From Armatimonadota bacterium (GTDB taxonomy: Bacteria; Armatimonadota; HRBIN16): a stretch of DNA of 64,000 nucleotides. The first letter of the stretch is position 1; each line of letters opens with the position of its first letter. Where the stretch lies: positions 124,001-188,000 of the forward strand of contig BPGU01000002.1 of assembly GCA_026003195.1 (NCBI GenBank), in the 5' to 3' direction. Positions 62,961 through 64,000 of the stretch are shown here, one piece after another. The translations under genes and the position numbers were made by a program. The notes beneath the pieces were generated by a model. It saw only the letters and a list, made by a program, of their open reading frames with translations, did no database searches and was not told the origin of the DNA.

Positions 62961-64000
62961 ATGCCTTTAGAGATTCGCGTGCCGATGCTGGCAGAGTCAG
63001 TGCTGGAAGCAACCGTCGGACGATGGCTGAAGCGAGAAGGGGACCGAGTATCGGTGGGAGAGCCGCTGGTGGAGCTGGAGACCGACAAGGTGAACGCGGA
63101 AGTGCCTGCGGATGCAGGAGGTGTGCTACATCAGATTCTGCGCCGGGAAGGCGAGGTGGTGCGTCCCGGCGAGGTGCTTGGGCTTCTGAACGAAGTAGAG
63201 GAAACGGCGACAACTGCCCCCTCGCCAGCACCGGAGAAGGAAGAAGAGGGACGAGCAACTCCCATTGCCCGCAAAATGGCGGAGGAACTGGGCATCGATT
63301 TACGCGAACTGCGCGGCACCGGACCCGGCGGCAGGGTGACCAAAGAGGATGTGCAGGCTGCCGCTCGCTGGAAGCAGCAGGTGGAGGAGAGCCTCCGTGA
63401 GCGTGTGGCGGAACCTGCACCGCCGTCCCACAGCGAAGAACCTTCAGCTGCCCCTGCTCTTGCTGCGCCGACCGCTCCCCGTGCGGAGACGCGCCAAAGG
63501 CTATCACGTCGTCGTCTCACAATCGCTCGCCGCCTGGTGGAGGCACAACATACCGCCGCCATGCTCACCACCTTCAACGAGATAGATATGAGCGCGGTGA
63601 TGGCACTGCGCGCGAAGTGGAAAGAGCGTTTCCAGCAGCAGTATGGCGTGACCCTAGGGTTCATGCCCTTCTTCGTCAAGGCGGTTATCGGCGCACTGCG
63701 CGAGTTCCCTCAGCTGAACGCCGAACTGCAGGGCGATGAGCTGGTGCTGAAGCATTATTACGACATCGGTATCGCCATCGGTGACCCGGAGGGTCTGGTG
63801 GTGCCGGTGCTACGCGACGCGGATAAGATGAACTTCGCGCAGATAGAAAAGGCTATCGCGCAGTTTGTGGAGAAGGCACGCAACCACACGCTTACCTTAG
63901 AGGAACTGCAAGGCGGCACATTCACTATCACCAACGGCGGGGTGTTCGGTTCCCTGCTCTCCACACCCATACTGAACCCGCCGCAGGTGGGCATTCTGGG
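62961..64000 (+). CDS. sucB: 2-oxoglutarate dehydrogenase E2 (dihydrolipoyl succinyltransferase), cut by window edge
   Basis: 346 residues visible from ATG 62961 (GAGGAGGACAGGAG upstream). Lipoyl domain MPLEIRVPMLAESVLEATVG with the lipoylated Lys in ELETDKVNAEV, a Pro/Ala-rich linker, an E3-binding domain (TPIARKMAEELGIDLRELRG), a second linker, and the acyltransferase domain up to the catalytic TPILNPPQVGIL. The remaining C-terminal part with the active His lies outside. The ETDKV lipoyl wording and sucA partner favour the succinyl over the pyruvate enzyme. Confidence 0.94.
   Translation, partial: MPLEIRVPMLAESVLEATVGRWLKREGDRVSVGEPLVELETDKVNAEVPADAGGVLHQILRREGEVVRPGEVLGLLNEVEETATTAPSPAPEKEEEGRATPIARKMAEELGIDLRELRGTGPGGRVTKEDVQAAARWKQQVEESLRERVAEPAPPSHSEEPSAAPALAAPTAPRAETRQRLSRRRLTIARRLVEAQHTAAMLTTFNEIDMSAVMALRAKWKERFQQQYGVTLGFMPFFVKAVIGALREFPQLNAELQGDELVLKHYYDIGIAIGDPEGLVVPVLRDADKMNFAQIEKAIAQFVEKARNHTLTLEELQGGTFTITNGGVFGSLLSTPILNPPQVGIL

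Noticed and set aside
62542-63507. Reverse-strand frame of 321 codons over the sucA end and sucB start
   Set aside because: Pro/Ala/Arg-rich antisense of the sucB linker region, which generates long stop-free frames by composition.

Overview
The window reads as chromosome from a diderm, moderately GC-rich bacterium, most likely a member of Armatimonadota or a close relative (inference). Supporting features are: a prepilin with an H-X9-DG C-terminal motif; a PEP-CTERM exported protein; outer-membrane machinery (TolC-like channel, RND pump, Mla/MCE lipid transport); a GHL10 glycoside hydrolase paired with a URO-D-like protein; and many short hairpin repeats that read EGEAPAEP when translated. 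No rRNA is present, so the phylum cannot be fixed from this window alone.

Left part (1-15.8 kb, minus strand): an almost complete dcw cluster in the order mraZ, rsmH, ftsL-like, ftsI, murE, murF, mraY, murD, ftsW, murG, murC, ddl, ftsQ, DUF881, sbp, ftsA (cut by the edge). Most genes overlap by 4-20 bases. A near-consensus promoter and four GTGGA direct repeats at exact 11-base spacing lie before mraZ, a good candidate for the MraZ autoregulatory operator. ddl carries a one-base frameshift in a G5 run. An exported alpha/beta hydrolase lies upstream, then gyrB on the plus strand with its own promoter.

19.5-25.3 kb (plus): an array of four displaced Rhs C-terminal tips, each followed by a candidate immunity gene. 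Module 2 is a clear barnase/barstar pair. Modules 3 and 4 have damaged toxins with intact immunity genes. The array ends in a vapBC pair whose vapC is cut by an IS630-family fragment. 26.2-33 kb (minus): a CzcCBA-type heavy-metal efflux operon, carrying a degraded toxin-antitoxin remnant between the czcB-like and czcA genes and a promoter with a dyad inside its spacer. 33-38.3 kb: a truncated HEAT protein, GHL10 hydrolase, URO-D-like protein and PEP-CTERM protein. 38.4-44.6 kb (minus): purD, dnaB, rplI and an mlaEFD operon whose MlaD has a beta-rich C-terminal domain. Its promoter is back to back with that of a type II prepilin-like gene, followed by a secreted protein with a long Gly/Ser linker, a CAU tRNA and hisS.

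48.3-55.3 kb (minus): a full-length Rhs/YD-repeat protein with an immunity gene, then a nonsense-disrupted displaced toxin tip with immunity gene, then a third stub. The rhs start region contains a C10 tract that puts the signal peptide out of frame with the body, and a sigma-54-like site lies upstream; together these suggest on/off control of a toxin locus. 55.4-64 kb: a hicB gene with hicA remnant, hairpin repeats, a GAF-GGDEF protein, an ABC transporter operon with a His-rich small protein and a TPR protein, and sucA-sucB (the latter cut by the edge) behind a consensus promoter.

The most notable system is the pair of Rhs toxin/immunity loci: one active-looking gene plus at least six displaced tips with five candidate immunity genes, plus possible phase variation. 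A caution applies throughout: three separate genes show +1 insertions in short G runs, so some frameshifts may be sequence errors.
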